A stretch of DNA of 64,000 nt from Streptomyces sp. WMMB303 (GCF_029351045.1 NZ_JARKIN010000001.1:3832501-3896500); one strand, 5' to 3'; counted from the stretch's first letter, positions 16,796-25,840 are shown. Made by a program: numbers and translations. The notes: generated by a model not told the origin, from the letters alone.

Positions 16796-17476
16796 GTGAC
16801 CGGGCGGGCGGCGCCCGCGCTGCTGGCTTCCCCGCTGCGCGCGGCGTTCGGGCCTGTCGCGGCTCTCGCCGCGTTGGTGGTCGCCGTGCTCGGATTCCGG
16901 TACGCCGGGGAGAGCGGGCCCGGCGAGGTGGAGGCGCGGGTCCGGGCGGAGTTCGAAGGGGCGGGGTCGCCGTGGCGACAACTCGCCGTGGCCACGGACT
17001 TCCTGGGAGAGCCCGCGGGGGCGGCGGCGCTGATCGCGGCAGCGGTGACGGGCTGCCTGCTGCTCCGGTGGTTTCGCGCGGCGGTGCTCACGGTGGCCGG
17101 GACCGGGCTGGCCGTGGGGGCGACGACGCTGCTCAAGCATCTGGTGGGACGCACCATCAACGGCGGGTATCTGTCCTACCCGAGCGGGCACACCGCCTTC
17201 GCCACCGCACTGGCCCTGGCCGTGACGCTGCCGGCAGCCGGCCGGCTCGGCCTGGGCAGGACGGCCGGCCCGCTCCTGGTGTTCGCCGCGGCGCTGGCCG
17301 GCGGTGCTGCCATGGGCTGGGCACAGGTCGCCCTGGGGGCGCACTACCCGACCGACGCGCTCGGCGGCTGGTGCACCGCGCTGGCGGTGACACCGGCGAC
17401 CGCCCTGCTGATCGACCGTGCGGCCGGCCGACGGGCCATCCGCACGGACCGGGCCGCTCCGCCGGGGCCGAGGTGA
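16796..17476 (+). CDS. PAP2-like membrane protein with altered phosphatase motifs
   Basis: A 226-residue protein with about six membrane helices and the PAP2 fold. The central P-S-G-H-T-A motif is intact and the last motif keeps the catalytic histidine and aspartate (G-A-H-Y-P-T-D). But the first motif K-x6-RP reads K-H-L-V-G-R-T-I-N, and the arginine of the third motif is glutamine (A-Q-V-A-L-G-A-H). Two phosphate-binding arginines of the canonical site are thus missing. GTG at 16796 precedes the first helix. Convergent with the polysaccharide operon, 7 bp apart. Confidence 0.72.
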   Translation: MTGRAAPALLASPLRAAFGPVAALAALVVAVLGFRYAGESGPGEVEARVRAEFEGAGSPWRQLAVATDFLGEPAGAAALIAAAVTGCLLLRWFRAAVLTVAGTGLAVGATTLLKHLVGRTINGGYLSYPSGHTAFATALALAVTLPAAGRLGLGRTAGPLLVFAAALAGGAAMGWAQVALGAHYPTDALGGWCTALAVTPATALLIDRAAGRRAIRTDRAAPPGPR

Positions 17477-17483
17477 CGCTACG

Positions 17484-18815
17484 TCAAGACGAGCGGCGGA
17501 ACACAGGCTGCACGGGCCGTCCGCCCAGCCAGGGGGTGGGGTCGGCGACGTCGAGCGCCTTCCGGTACACCGCGCAGGCCCCGGCCACCACTTCGACGGT
17601 GCGGTCGATGTCGGCCTCGTCGAGCGCACTGCTCACCACGAACGACGGAGCCAGCACCCCACCCGCGAGCAGGTGGCGCAGGAAGAGGGTGCGGTACTCC
17701 TGGGAGGGCTGCCCGTTCTCGTCCAGGGTGGCGAACACCAGGTTGCTGGCCCGGCCTCGGACGACGAGGTGGTCCCCCACACCCGTGCTCACGGCGGCCT
17801 CGCGGACACCGGCGGCCAACTGCGCACCGAGGGCGTGCAGCTGTGCGGTGATGCCTTCTTCGACGTAGGTGGTGAGCACGGCCTGCGCGGCGGACAGGGA
17901 ATGCGTCTCCGCACCGTGCGTGGTGGACAGCAGGAACACGCGGTCGCCGGGGTGCCGCAGCCCGCCCTGCTCCATCAGCTCTCGGCGCCCGGCCAGCGCC
18001 GAGACCGCGAACCCGTTGCCCAGCGCCTTGCCGAACGTGGAGAGGTCGGGGACCACGCCGTACAGGCCCTGGGCTCCCGCCTCGGACCAGCGGAAGCCGG
18101 TGATCATCTCGTCGAAGACCAGGACGCAGCCGTGCCGGTCGGCCAGCTCGCGCAGACCTGCGAGGTATCCGGGCGGCGGCTCGCTGTGGGAGGCGGGTTC
18201 GAGGATCAGGCAGGCGACCTCGTCCCGGTACCGGGTGAGCAACTCCTGGGTGGCGGCCAGGTCGCCGTAGGGGAACGTCAGGGTGAGTTCGGCGGTCGCC
18301 GCCGGAACACCGGCGGACATCGGCGTCGTGCCGATGAACCAGTCGTCGACGGAGAAGAACGGGTGGTCGCCGCAGCGGGCCACCCGCGAGCGCCCGGTGG
18401 CGGCGCGGGCGAGGCGGACCGCGGCCGTGGTGGCGTCGGAGCCGTTCTTGGCGAACTTCACCATCTCGGCGGTCGGCACCGTGGCCAGGAAGCGCTCCGC
18501 CGCTTCGATTTCCACGACGGAGGGCCGGGCGAAGTTGCTTCCGCGGTCGAGTTCCCGCCGCACCGCCTCCAGCACGCGCGGATGAGTATGACCGAGGCTG
18601 ACCGAGCGCAGGCCGGAGCCGTACTCGATGTAGCGATTGCCGTCCAGGTCCCACACGTGGGCACCGCGACCGTGGCTGATGACCGGGGCCAGGCCGGCGG
18701 GGTACTGGTCGTCGCCCTTGGCGTAGGTGTGCGCGCCGCCGGGGATCAGGGCGTGCAGCCGCTCGTTCGCCGCCCGCGACCGGGGGAGGAAGAACCCTTC
18801 GGTATCCACGTTCAC
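17484..18815 (-). CDS. PLP-dependent class III aminotransferase/aminomutase, glutamate-1-semialdehyde-aminomutase-like
   Basis: A 443-residue PLP enzyme of fold type I. Recognisable are I-P-G-G-A-H-T-Y near the N-terminus, the cofactor region with F-A-K-N-G-S-D-A-T-T-A-A-V-R, the V-F-D-E-M-I-T-G-F-R aspartate motif and the Schiff-base lysine in F-G-K-A-L-G-N-G-F. Since it is the last gene of a polysaccharide operon, it is more likely to transaminate or isomerise a keto-sugar intermediate than to serve haem synthesis. GTG start with GGGAGGTGA just upstream, 1 bp after the epimerase stop. It shares no known sugar-aminotransferase (DegT) signature, which makes its substrate an open question. Confidence 0.82.
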   Translation of the reverse strand: MNVDTEGFFLPRSRAANERLHALIPGGAHTYAKGDDQYPAGLAPVISHGRGAHVWDLDGNRYIEYGSGLRSVSLGHTHPRVLEAVRRELDRGSNFARPSVVEIEAAERFLATVPTAEMVKFAKNGSDATTAAVRLARAATGRSRVARCGDHPFFSVDDWFIGTTPMSAGVPAATAELTLTFPYGDLAATQELLTRYRDEVACLILEPASHSEPPPGYLAGLRELADRHGCVLVFDEMITGFRWSEAGAQGLYGVVPDLSTFGKALGNGFAVSALAGRRELMEQGGLRHPGDRVFLLSTTHGAETHSLSAAQAVLTTYVEEGITAQLHALGAQLAAGVREAAVSTGVGDHLVVRGRASNLVFATLDENGQPSQEYRTLFLRHLLAGGVLAPSFVVSSALDEADIDRTVEVVAGACAVYRKALDVADPTPWLGGRPVQPVFRRSS

Positions 18816-18816
18816 T

Positions 18817-19368
18817 TCACCTCCCGAGCTGCTTCAGGACCTCGGCGAGGCTCGGCGCCTCCCGGTCCCGCCGGGACATCGATGTGACCGGCAGCGGCCA
18901 GCCGATGGCGAGTTCCGGATCGTCGAAGGCGATCGTCACGTCCTCCGCCGGATCGTGCAGGCGGTCGATCCGGTAGGTGGTGTCGGCGGTGCCGGTCAGT
19001 GCCTGGAAGCCGTGCGCGCATCCCGCCGGGATGTAGAGGGTCGTCTGCGTCTCACCCGACAACTCGAAGGAGGCCACGTTGCGGTAGGTCGGCGAGTGCG
19101 GCCGCAGGTCCACGACGACGTCGAAGATCTGCCCGTACGAGCACCGCACCAGCTTGGCCTCGCCGTCGCCGGAGCGCAGGTGCAGGCCGCGCAGCACGCC
19201 CCGCGCCGAGCGGGACACGCTGTCCTGGACGAAGGCGCCCGGGTCGAGGCCGACCGAGCCGATCACATCGGCGTCGAAGGTGCGGCAGAAGAAGCCGCGT
19301 TCGTCGGCGTACGGCGTGGGCTCGAACAGGTATGCGCCGGCGAGCGTCGGGATCTGGGTCGCCTTCAT
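18817..19368 (-). CDS. dTDP-4-dehydrorhamnose 3,5-epimerase-like (RfbC family) cupin
   Basis: A 183-residue RfbC-type cupin. Family signs: F-x-P-x-x-Y-A-D-E-R-G-F-F near residue 15-28, Q-D-S-V-S-R-S-A-R-G-V-L-R-G-L-H with the catalytic-type histidine, V-V-D-L-R, and I-P-A-G-C-A-H-G-F-Q-A-L. It would epimerise C3 and/or C5 of a 4-keto nucleotide sugar. No rmlA, rmlB or rmlD lies in this window, and the nearby nucleotidyltransferase looks CTP-type, so the substrate may be a CDP sugar. ATG overlaps the preceding gene's stop by 4 bp, with GGAG upstream. Confidence 0.8.
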   Translation of the reverse strand: MKATQIPTLAGAYLFEPTPYADERGFFCRTFDADVIGSVGLDPGAFVQDSVSRSARGVLRGLHLRSGDGEAKLVRCSYGQIFDVVVDLRPHSPTYRNVASFELSGETQTTLYIPAGCAHGFQALTGTADTTYRIDRLHDPAEDVTIAFDDPELAIGWPLPVTSMSRRDREAPSLAEVLKQLGR

Positions 19369-20594
19369 GGAGTCTCCTGCCGGGTGCGGGCGTGCGGGTG
19401 GTGGTCGTCCGCCGGGAACAGGGCGGCCGTCAGGGCACCGAACTGGTCCTGCAGTTGCCGGGCTGCGAGCCGGTTGCGTTCGGCGAGGATCCGGCGCAGC
19501 GGCGCCGATCGCTGCTCCAGCGCGCGGAACTGCTCCAGCAGCCGGTCGACGTCGATTTCGCGGGCCGGGTGGCAGTATGGGCCCAGCCCCATTCGTGCCA
19601 TGAGCGCGTCACTCTTGGCCGCATAGCTGAGAGCGAGCGTCGGGGTGCCGGCCTTCAGCGCGCAGACCAGGTTGTGGTACCGGGTCGCCACCACGGTGTC
19701 GGCGGCCGCGGCTTCCTCCATCAGGTCGGCCAGCGACGTCGCCTCCGCGGCACTGACCAGCGGCGAGTCCACCGCTTCGAGGATCGTATCGACCACGCGG
19801 GCGTCGCACCCGTCGCCGGTGAGCAGCCGGACCGGCCTGCCCTCCTCGACGAGCGTGCGCACGAACCGGGTTGTTCCGTCGAGGTAGCGGCGGTGGATCT
19901 CCCCGGCACGGGCGCGGTCGTCGTTGCCGCCGTGGAAGTCCATGACACCGACGCAGACCGGGCCGGGCGGGCCGGAGTCCCGCCCGGCCGGTGGGGCCGG
20001 GAGGGCGAACGCGAGGTCCGGGTGGACCGCGTCGCGCGCGGTGTCCACGCCCATCTCCCGCATCGCGTCACGGGACAGCGGATCCCGGTAGGACCGGTAG
20101 GCGGCCAGCCGCGCGGAGCGGCGCACCAGAATGCGGGTCGCCCGGTCGCCGATCGCGGCGGCGCCGACACCGACCAGCGCGACCTTGGTGCCGAACAGCC
20201 GGCCGGAGGCGCAGAGCAGGAAGAGCGCATAGGGGAAGCCCCACGGCCGCAGCGGCAGCGTGGCCTCAAGAACGCCCATGCCCGGCACGATCACCACGTC
20301 GTGCCGGCGTACCCAGGCGGCGGTGCGGACCGCGTCGACGAGCTTGCCCACTCCCTTGCCGGCGATCGAGCCCACCCGGGACGCGGTCCGGTACTCCCCG
20401 CGGTACCAGTGCAGCCGCGTCGCGGGAATCCCGTACCGGGCCGCGACGGCCTCCGGCCCGCCGCACAGCGCGTCCACGACCGCCCCCTGATGTTCGGCGC
20501 GCAGGTAGCCGAGCACGGCCTCCAGCGATCCGTCGTTGCCCAGGTTGCCGGAGCCGAGCAGCCCGAACAGCCCGACACGTGGGGGAAATGTCAT
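19365..20594 (-). CDS. polysaccharide pyruvyl transferase-family protein
   Basis: A 409-residue protein of the CsaB/PssM-like pyruvyl transferase family, which adds ketal pyruvate from phosphoenolpyruvate to sugars in polysaccharides. The N-terminus V-G-L-F-G-L-L-G-S-G-N-L-G-N-D-G-S is the family nucleotide-like loop; the C-terminal half has T-R-Y-H-N-L-V-C-A-L-K-A-G-T-P with the conserved histidine and A-L-S-Y-A-A-K. A pyruvyl group would make the polymer acidic. Starts at ATG 20594, overlapping the GT2 stop by 4 bp. Confidence 0.8.
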   Translation of the reverse strand: MTFPPRVGLFGLLGSGNLGNDGSLEAVLGYLRAEHQGAVVDALCGGPEAVAARYGIPATRLHWYRGEYRTASRVGSIAGKGVGKLVDAVRTAAWVRRHDVVIVPGMGVLEATLPLRPWGFPYALFLLCASGRLFGTKVALVGVGAAAIGDRATRILVRRSARLAAYRSYRDPLSRDAMREMGVDTARDAVHPDLAFALPAPPAGRDSGPPGPVCVGVMDFHGGNDDRARAGEIHRRYLDGTTRFVRTLVEEGRPVRLLTGDGCDARVVDTILEAVDSPLVSAAEATSLADLMEEAAAADTVVATRYHNLVCALKAGTPTLALSYAAKSDALMARMGLGPYCHPAREIDVDRLLEQFRALEQRSAPLRRILAERNRLAARQLQDQFGALTAALFPADDHHPHARTRQETP

Positions 20595-21538
20595 CTCCGT
20601 CGTCCCTCGCGGCCCGCGACGAGGTCGTCGACGGAGACGGTGAGACCGGCCGGGTCGACCGGGGCGCGGTCCTCGATCCGCTCGCCGGCGCCCGGCCGTA
20701 CCCGGTCGGCCAGCCACGCGGCCAGGTGCCGGTAACAGGCGCGTCGGTCGGCCGCGGACAGCGGCGCCCGCCGGATCGCCGAGGCGAAGCCCCCGACGTA
20801 CTCGGCAAGCAGCCGTGGCGTCGGATGCAGCCGGCCCGCCCGGCGCGGGTCCAGGTTGACGCACCGGGAGCGCTTGGAGGGGTTCGCGCGCTCGGCGCGG
20901 GTGGGGTGGTCGCGGCGGAAGTAGAGGAGTTCCGGCACCTGGTGGAAGGGGCCGTGCAGGACGATCTCGGCGACGAACGTCCGGTCCGCGTGGTGATAGC
21001 TGTCGTGCGGCTTGACGCGGCGCAGCATGGCGGTGCGCATCACTCCGTAGAAGTCGTCGCCACCGGGTTCGAACAGGAAACTGCGGAAGCGCTCCGGTGC
21101 GTGGGGCGAGTCGGTGGCGAGCCCGTACTCGTAGGGGACCTTCACCTGTCCTTCGCCGTCGATGACCGCCTGACCGGAGTGCGCGAGGACCACGTCCGGC
21201 CGCGCGTCCAACGCCTCGACACAACGCCGCAGCAGGTCACGGCCATAGAGGTCGTCGTGCGAGGCCCACTTGAACAGCTCGCCGCGGCACTCGGTGAAGA
21301 CGTGGTTGTGGTTCGGCGCGGCACCGATGTTCCGGCGCAGCCGGAGGTAGCGGATGCGTGAGTCCTGCGCGGCGTACTTGCGGCAGATGTGCTCGGTCCC
21401 GTCGGTCGAGGCATTGTCGGAGACGACCAGTTCGAAGTCCTCAAAGGTCTGGCCGAGCAGCGCGTCGAGCGCTTCGGCGAGGTATTCCTCGCCGTTGTAC
21501 ACGGGCAGGCCGATACTCAGTCGGGGATGCGCGGTCAT
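20591..21538 (-). CDS. family 2 glycosyltransferase
   Basis: A 315-residue GT-A glycosyltransferase. N-terminal L-S-I-G-L-P-V-Y-N-G-E-E-Y-L nucleotide-binding stretch, V-V-S-D-N-A-S-T-D-G-T motif, and the D-x-D equivalent in K-W-A-S-H-D-D-L-Y. The C-terminal third is helical and without membrane helices. It would add one sugar residue to the lipid-linked repeat unit on the cytosolic face. Overlaps both neighbours by 4 bp. Confidence 0.87.
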   Translation of the reverse strand: MTAHPRLSIGLPVYNGEEYLAEALDALLGQTFEDFELVVSDNASTDGTEHICRKYAAQDSRIRYLRLRRNIGAAPNHNHVFTECRGELFKWASHDDLYGRDLLRRCVEALDARPDVVLAHSGQAVIDGEGQVKVPYEYGLATDSPHAPERFRSFLFEPGGDDFYGVMRTAMLRRVKPHDSYHHADRTFVAEIVLHGPFHQVPELLYFRRDHPTRAERANPSKRSRCVNLDPRRAGRLHPTPRLLAEYVGGFASAIRRAPLSAADRRACYRHLAAWLADRVRPGAGERIEDRAPVDPAGLTVSVDDLVAGREGRRR

Positions 21539-22854
21539 GGCGTCCTCACTTCGCGGATGGAGTGGTGGTGGCGCTCGCGCAGGGCGGACCGCAGCTGCAG
21601 CCACCACACAGCCGAGCCCAGGCAGGTCGCCGCTGCCACGCCCCAGGCGGAGCCGACCGTGCCGGCCGCTGCGGCCCCGCCGAGGCCGCAGCCGACATAG
21701 CAGGCGGAGGCGAGCAGTTGGCTGCGCAGGCTGCGCCGGGCCGCGGCGAGCGCGCGCAGCCCGGCGGCCGCGCCGGTGCCGAGGCCGGCGCCCGCGACGC
21801 CGAGAGTGGCGGGCACGATGAGTTCCGCCGCGGCATGCCAGACGTCGCCGAGCACGAGTGCCCCGGCCCGGTCCGGCAGCAGCAGCAGCGCCCCGCCCCA
21901 CAGCAGCGCGGCGGCGGCCTGCCCGCCGCCCAGCAGAAGGCAGAACGGGCCGAGCCGGTGCGGGGCCCGCCGCAGCACCCGTGCCGCCTCCGCGACGGTG
22001 ACCAGCGAGAGTCCCATCAGCACGGCGAGGAACGGGCCGAGCAGGAGCTCGGCGCCGCGGATCACCCCCACGGCGCCGACCCCGGCGATCGCGCCGAGCC
22101 CGTACGCCCGCAACTGGCTCGCGCCGCTGACGCAGGTGTTCTCGACCAGGTACCGGTAGCCGAGGTCGCGGTGCTCGCGCAGCCACGGGCGCGCTCCGGT
22201 GGGCCGGGGCAGGATGCCGGACTGGAGGCAACCGTAGGCCGCGGCGACCGCGGCGGACGCGCCCCAGGCGGCCACGAAGGCGGCGACACTGCCCACTCGG
22301 GCCGCGCAGAGCATGGCCGGGACGAGCGCGATGCCCCACACCAGGTCGTTGACGAACGCCTTGCGGCCGATGCCCGCGGCGAAGAACGAGTACCGCCAGG
22401 CGTCCTGCAGCAGCAGCCCCGGCAGCAGCACGCCGAGGCAGGAGAACGCGGACCCCACCTGCCCGCCGAGCGCCGGTCCGAGTGCCAGGCACGCCGCGCC
22501 GACGGCGGCACCGACGCCGAGCGCGGTACCCGACGCGCGGGCCACGGAGCCGCGCCAGGCCGCGTCCGGCACACCGCTGAAGCGCACCACGAGCGGGTCG
22601 GTGGCCATCCCGCGGGAGACGCTGAGCACCACTCCGTAGGTCACCCAGGCCAGGCTGAACGCGCCGAACGCGGCCAGCCCCAGTGAGCGCGCCACGTAGA
22701 CGCCCACCGCGAAGTTGGCCATGCTGGAGGCCGCCTGGTCGGCCAGCCCCCAGGAGAGCCGGCCGACCACGGCCCGCCGGGCGGCCGGCTCGGAGCGCCC
22801 GGCCGGGGCCGCCGACGGCGCTGTCCGCTCTCCCTCGGTGCTCATCGGCGTCAT
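21535..22854 (-). CDS. Wzx-type polysaccharide flippase (MVF/MATE superfamily)
   Basis: A 439-residue polytopic membrane protein with about 12 hydrophobic helices starting near residue 25 and no soluble domain. Pattern and length match Wzx/RfbX O-unit flippases, which move the undecaprenyl-linked repeat unit across the membrane. Together with the polymerase-like and copolymerase-like genes it defines a Wzx/Wzy system. ATG at 22854 overlaps the upstream stop; a second ATG three codons later is possible. Confidence 0.82.
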   Translation of the reverse strand: MTPMSTEGERTAPSAAPAGRSEPAARRAVVGRLSWGLADQAASSMANFAVGVYVARSLGLAAFGAFSLAWVTYGVVLSVSRGMATDPLVVRFSGVPDAAWRGSVARASGTALGVGAAVGAACLALGPALGGQVGSAFSCLGVLLPGLLLQDAWRYSFFAAGIGRKAFVNDLVWGIALVPAMLCAARVGSVAAFVAAWGASAAVAAAYGCLQSGILPRPTGARPWLREHRDLGYRYLVENTCVSGASQLRAYGLGAIAGVGAVGVIRGAELLLGPFLAVLMGLSLVTVAEAARVLRRAPHRLGPFCLLLGGGQAAAALLWGGALLLLPDRAGALVLGDVWHAAAELIVPATLGVAGAGLGTGAAAGLRALAAARRSLRSQLLASACYVGCGLGGAAAAGTVGSAWGVAAATCLGSAVWWLQLRSALRERHHHSIREVRTP

Positions 22855-24161
22855 GCTGTGATCAGCCCTGCGTCGCGCAGTGCGTCGGCCGCGGCGGCGA
22901 GGGTGTCGAACGGCAGCCCGGACCGCTCGGTGATGTCCAGCAGGTCGTGCTCGCCGTCGGAGAGGCTGAGCACCCAGAGCATGGCGAGCTGGGCCTGCTT
23001 GGCGTCGCTGCGGCCGCCGAGCGAGTCGTACAGCCCCCGGCGGCCCAGTTGGGGTTCGCCGTAGGGGCTGAGGTTGACGTAGCGCCGGTTGCGGTCCAGC
23101 ACGCCGCATGCCTCGCGGCAGACGGCGAGCGTGTCGGCCATCGCCTCCGGGGTGACGAAGTCCAGGTTGTCCGCCGAGGTGTGGTACTCGGGATACCCGG
23201 CGTACGGGGTCCGGCAGAGCGAGCCCACGCCGAGGTCGAATCCGGGTGAACAGAACTGCCGCTCGTCGTAGCCGTAGGGGGTGAACTCCACGATCCGGTG
23301 GGGGCGCTCGGAGGTGCGCAGCACGTGCCGCAGCACCCGGTCGATCTCCGCGTCCCCGCGCCTGCTCTGCTTGTACGTCAGTCCGCCCCGGTCGCCCGCG
23401 CAGGCCAGCACCAGCCCGTGCTCGACCCGTCCCCCGGCTCCCGGCTCGGCTCGGGCGGCGGGCTCCCCCGTCACCCGGCCGGGGTTGCGGGCCAGCCAGG
23501 TGAGCGCACCGATGGTGCCGGGCGCGAACAGGAACCGGTAGGTGTACCACGGCGTGCGCTCCGCCAGTGCGCGGGCCAGGAACGTCGCCACCGCGATGCC
23601 GGCCAGGTTGTCGTTGGCCAGCGACGGGTGGCAGGCGTGACAGGAGACGAGCACCTCGTCGGCGACCTGCCCCGGGACGACGTGCTCGGCGTAGGTGAGG
23701 TGGCCGTCGGTGAGTGCGGAGTCGATGCGCACCTCGTACATGCCGTCCGGCAGGGCGTCCAAGGTGTCCTGGGCCAGGCAGAACCCCCATTCGGGCGCGT
23801 AGTAGCTGGTGCGGTAGGGCACCCAGGACGGGTGGTCGGGCAGCGTGTGCAGGTGTGCGCGCAGTTCGGCCAGCGGCATGGTCGCCGACACCGGCACGCT
23901 GTAGCCGAGCACGTGCAGGCTGGAGTCGGCGAAGTCGACGACCCGGCGGCCCGTGCTGTCGGCGATGTACGCCTCCCGGATGTTCCACTCCTGCGGCACC
24001 GTCCAGTCCAGGACCCGGGTCCCGGTCGGCACCTCGTGCACCTGCAGCGGGAGGTACTCGCCGACGATCTCCAGGGTGGCGCGCACGCCGTCGCCCGTGA
24101 TGCTCCGGCAGAGCGGGTACAGCCGCTCCACCAGGGCGTACATCGCCTCGCCGGCGGTCAT
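22851..24161 (-). CDS. DUF4910 peptidase-fold protein with C-terminal winged helix
   Basis: A 436-residue protein. The central domain has an M28-type aminopeptidase fold with putative metal ligands in H175-A-C-H178-P-S-L-A-N-D-N, the acidic D-E-R-Q-F-C-S-P-G motif and E-Y-H-T-S-A-D-N near residue 325; the last 70 residues form a predicted winged helix (D-L-L-D-I-T-E-R-S-G-L-P-F-D-T-L). There is no signal peptide, so it is cytosolic. Proteins of this family recur in nucleotide-sugar gene clusters, where a role on an amide- or amino-sugar seems more likely than proteolysis. Function unknown. 4-bp overlaps with both neighbours. Confidence 0.75.
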   Translation of the reverse strand: MTAGEAMYALVERLYPLCRSITGDGVRATLEIVGEYLPLQVHEVPTGTRVLDWTVPQEWNIREAYIADSTGRRVVDFADSSLHVLGYSVPVSATMPLAELRAHLHTLPDHPSWVPYRTSYYAPEWGFCLAQDTLDALPDGMYEVRIDSALTDGHLTYAEHVVPGQVADEVLVSCHACHPSLANDNLAGIAVATFLARALAERTPWYTYRFLFAPGTIGALTWLARNPGRVTGEPAARAEPGAGGRVEHGLVLACAGDRGGLTYKQSRRGDAEIDRVLRHVLRTSERPHRIVEFTPYGYDERQFCSPGFDLGVGSLCRTPYAGYPEYHTSADNLDFVTPEAMADTLAVCREACGVLDRNRRYVNLSPYGEPQLGRRGLYDSLGGRSDAKQAQLAMLWVLSLSDGEHDLLDITERSGLPFDTLAAAADALRDAGLITA

Positions 24162-25189
24162 CGGCGCCTCCGGAGGGTCTCGTCGACGACTCCGGCCTCG
24201 GACGCGGCACGCAGCACGGCCAGCCGGGTGAAGCGGTTCTCGAAGTCCTGACGGGTCAGCCCGTGCTCCCGGTAGGCGTCGGCGAGTTCGAGCGCGCCCC
24301 GCTGCACCGTCCAGGCGCAGTCGAAGCCGGGCACCGCGGCGCGGAAGCGCGAGAAGTCCACCCGGTAGGACCGCGGGTCGGCGCCCGTCTCTCCGGTGAT
24401 CACCACGCGCGAGCCGGGCACCGCGGCGGCGACCTCCTCGGCGATCTCGGCGACCGTGACGTTGTTGGTCTCGCTGCCGATGTTGAAGGCCCGGTCGTGC
24501 ATCGCCTCCCGCGGCGCGGTCAGTGCCGCCGCGAAGGCCCGGGCGATGTCGGCGGCGTGCACGAGCGGGCGCCAGGGCGTGCCGTCGGAGAGCACCAGTA
24601 CCTCGCCGGACAGCAGCGCGTGGCCCACCAGGTTGTTGAGCACGATGTCGGCGCGCAGCCGGGGCGAGTAGCCGAAGGCGGTGGCGTTGCGCATGTACAC
24701 CGGGCTGAAGTCGTCGTCGGCCAGCGCGTGCAGGTCGTCCTCCACCCGCACCTTGGACTCGGCGTAGGGGGTCACCGGGCGCAGCGGGGCGTCCTCGGCC
24801 ACCAGTTCGCCGCCGCCGGCGGCGCCGTAGACCGAGCAGGTCGACGCGTACAGGAAGCGCCGCACCCCGGCCTCGCGGGCCAGCCGGGCCAGCCGCACCG
24901 CAGCACAGTGGTTGATGTCGTAGGTCAGCTCCGGCGCCAGCGCGCCCAGCGGATCGTTGGACAGCGCGGCCAGATGGATCACCGCATCGACCCCGGCCAC
25001 GTGTTCGGCCGTGACATCGCGCAGGTCGACCTCTCCCCCGGCCCCCGGCGGATCGGCGGGCGGTGGGCCCAGCACGCAGTCGGCGAACAGGGCGGCGTCG
25101 AGACCGACGACCTCGTGCCCGGCGTCGGCGAGGACCGGGGCCATCACGGTGCCCAGGTAGCCCTGGTGTCCGGTCAGCAGCACACGCAA
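24158..25189 (-). CDS. NAD-dependent nucleotide-sugar epimerase/dehydratase (extended SDR)
   Basis: A 343-residue extended short-chain dehydrogenase. The Rossmann motif is G-H-Q-G-Y-L-G at residues 7-13, D-L-R-D-V-T follows, and the catalytic Y-x3-K is in P-Y-A-E-S-K with the serine/threonine in A-S-T-C-S-V-Y-G. C-terminal substrate domain includes W-R-P-L-V-H-A-A-D-I-A-R-A, typical for epimerases and 4-reductases. It could be the 4,6-dehydratase or the 4-keto reductase of the amino-sugar branch. The start is TTG at 25189 (GGGGGA upstream), 3 bp after the PIG-L stop. Confidence 0.82.
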   Translation of the reverse strand: MRVLLTGHQGYLGTVMAPVLADAGHEVVGLDAALFADCVLGPPPADPPGAGGEVDLRDVTAEHVAGVDAVIHLAALSNDPLGALAPELTYDINHCAAVRLARLAREAGVRRFLYASTCSVYGAAGGGELVAEDAPLRPVTPYAESKVRVEDDLHALADDDFSPVYMRNATAFGYSPRLRADIVLNNLVGHALLSGEVLVLSDGTPWRPLVHAADIARAFAAALTAPREAMHDRAFNIGSETNNVTVAEIAEEVAAAVPGSRVVITGETGADPRSYRVDFSRFRAAVPGFDCAWTVQRGALELADAYREHGLTRQDFENRFTRLAVLRAASEAGVVDETLRRRR

Positions 25190-25192
25190 GGT

Positions 25193-25840
25193 TCAGTCCC
25201 CCAGGTCGAGAGTGAGTTTGGTGACGGCGAACGCCTCGGCGTAGCGCGCGTGGCATTCGATTCCGCGGATCCGCGCGAGGCCCAGGAAGGCTTCGCGGTC
25301 GTACCAGGGCCGGCGCCGCTGCGAGGGGTAGTGCTCCTGCAGCAGCCGCACCTTGTCTTCGGCGTGTTCCTGCGACAGCGGCTGGTAGGCGGCCGGGCGG
25401 CCGAGGTCGCCGTCCCACTTGACGATCTCGTAGCCGAGCACGAGGTGATCGCGGAACGCGGTGGTCATCAGCTTCGCCAGGCATCGGTGGTCCTGGTGCG
25501 CGTCGTCGGTCCGCGGAGCCAGCACGAGGTCCGGGTCGGTCTCCGCGCGCAGTTCCTCGACCGCTGCCTTGGCCTCCTCCCATCGCGACGGCAGCCGGCC
25601 GTCCGGCAGCTCGAGCACGGTCAGCCGCAGCTCGGCGTCCGGGCAGAAGGCGGCGAGCGCGGCCCGTTCCTCCTGCTCCCGCTCGCCGCCTCCGCCGGAG
25701 AGCACCAGCGCGTCGACGCGGATGCCCGGCCTCGCCCGGCACATCGCCAGCAGCGTGCCGCCGGCGCCGATGGCGATGTCGTCGCAATGCGCGCCGACCG
25801 CGGCGATCCGCTCCAGGCGCCGGGCACCGAGCCGGATCAC
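25193..25840 (-). CDS. PIG-L/LmbE-family deacetylase
   Basis: A 215-residue zinc-dependent N-deacetylase-type protein. The metal-site motif A-H-C-D-D (in A-V-G-A-H-C-D-D-I-A-I-G-A-G-G-T) and the later A-H-Q-D-H-R-C-L stretch match PIG-L/LmbE/MshB enzymes, which remove acetyl from N-acetyl amino sugars. Its placement between a cytidylyltransferase and an SDR suggests that an acyl-amino sugar is deacylated during assembly of the activated sugar. GTG start at 25840 overlaps the upstream stop. Confidence 0.8.
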   Translation of the reverse strand: MIRLGARRLERIAAVGAHCDDIAIGAGGTLLAMCRARPGIRVDALVLSGGGGEREQEERAALAAFCPDAELRLTVLELPDGRLPSRWEEAKAAVEELRAETDPDLVLAPRTDDAHQDHRCLAKLMTTAFRDHLVLGYEIVKWDGDLGRPAAYQPLSQEHAEDKVRLLQEHYPSQRRRPWYDREAFLGLARIRGIECHARYAEAFAVTKLTLDLGD

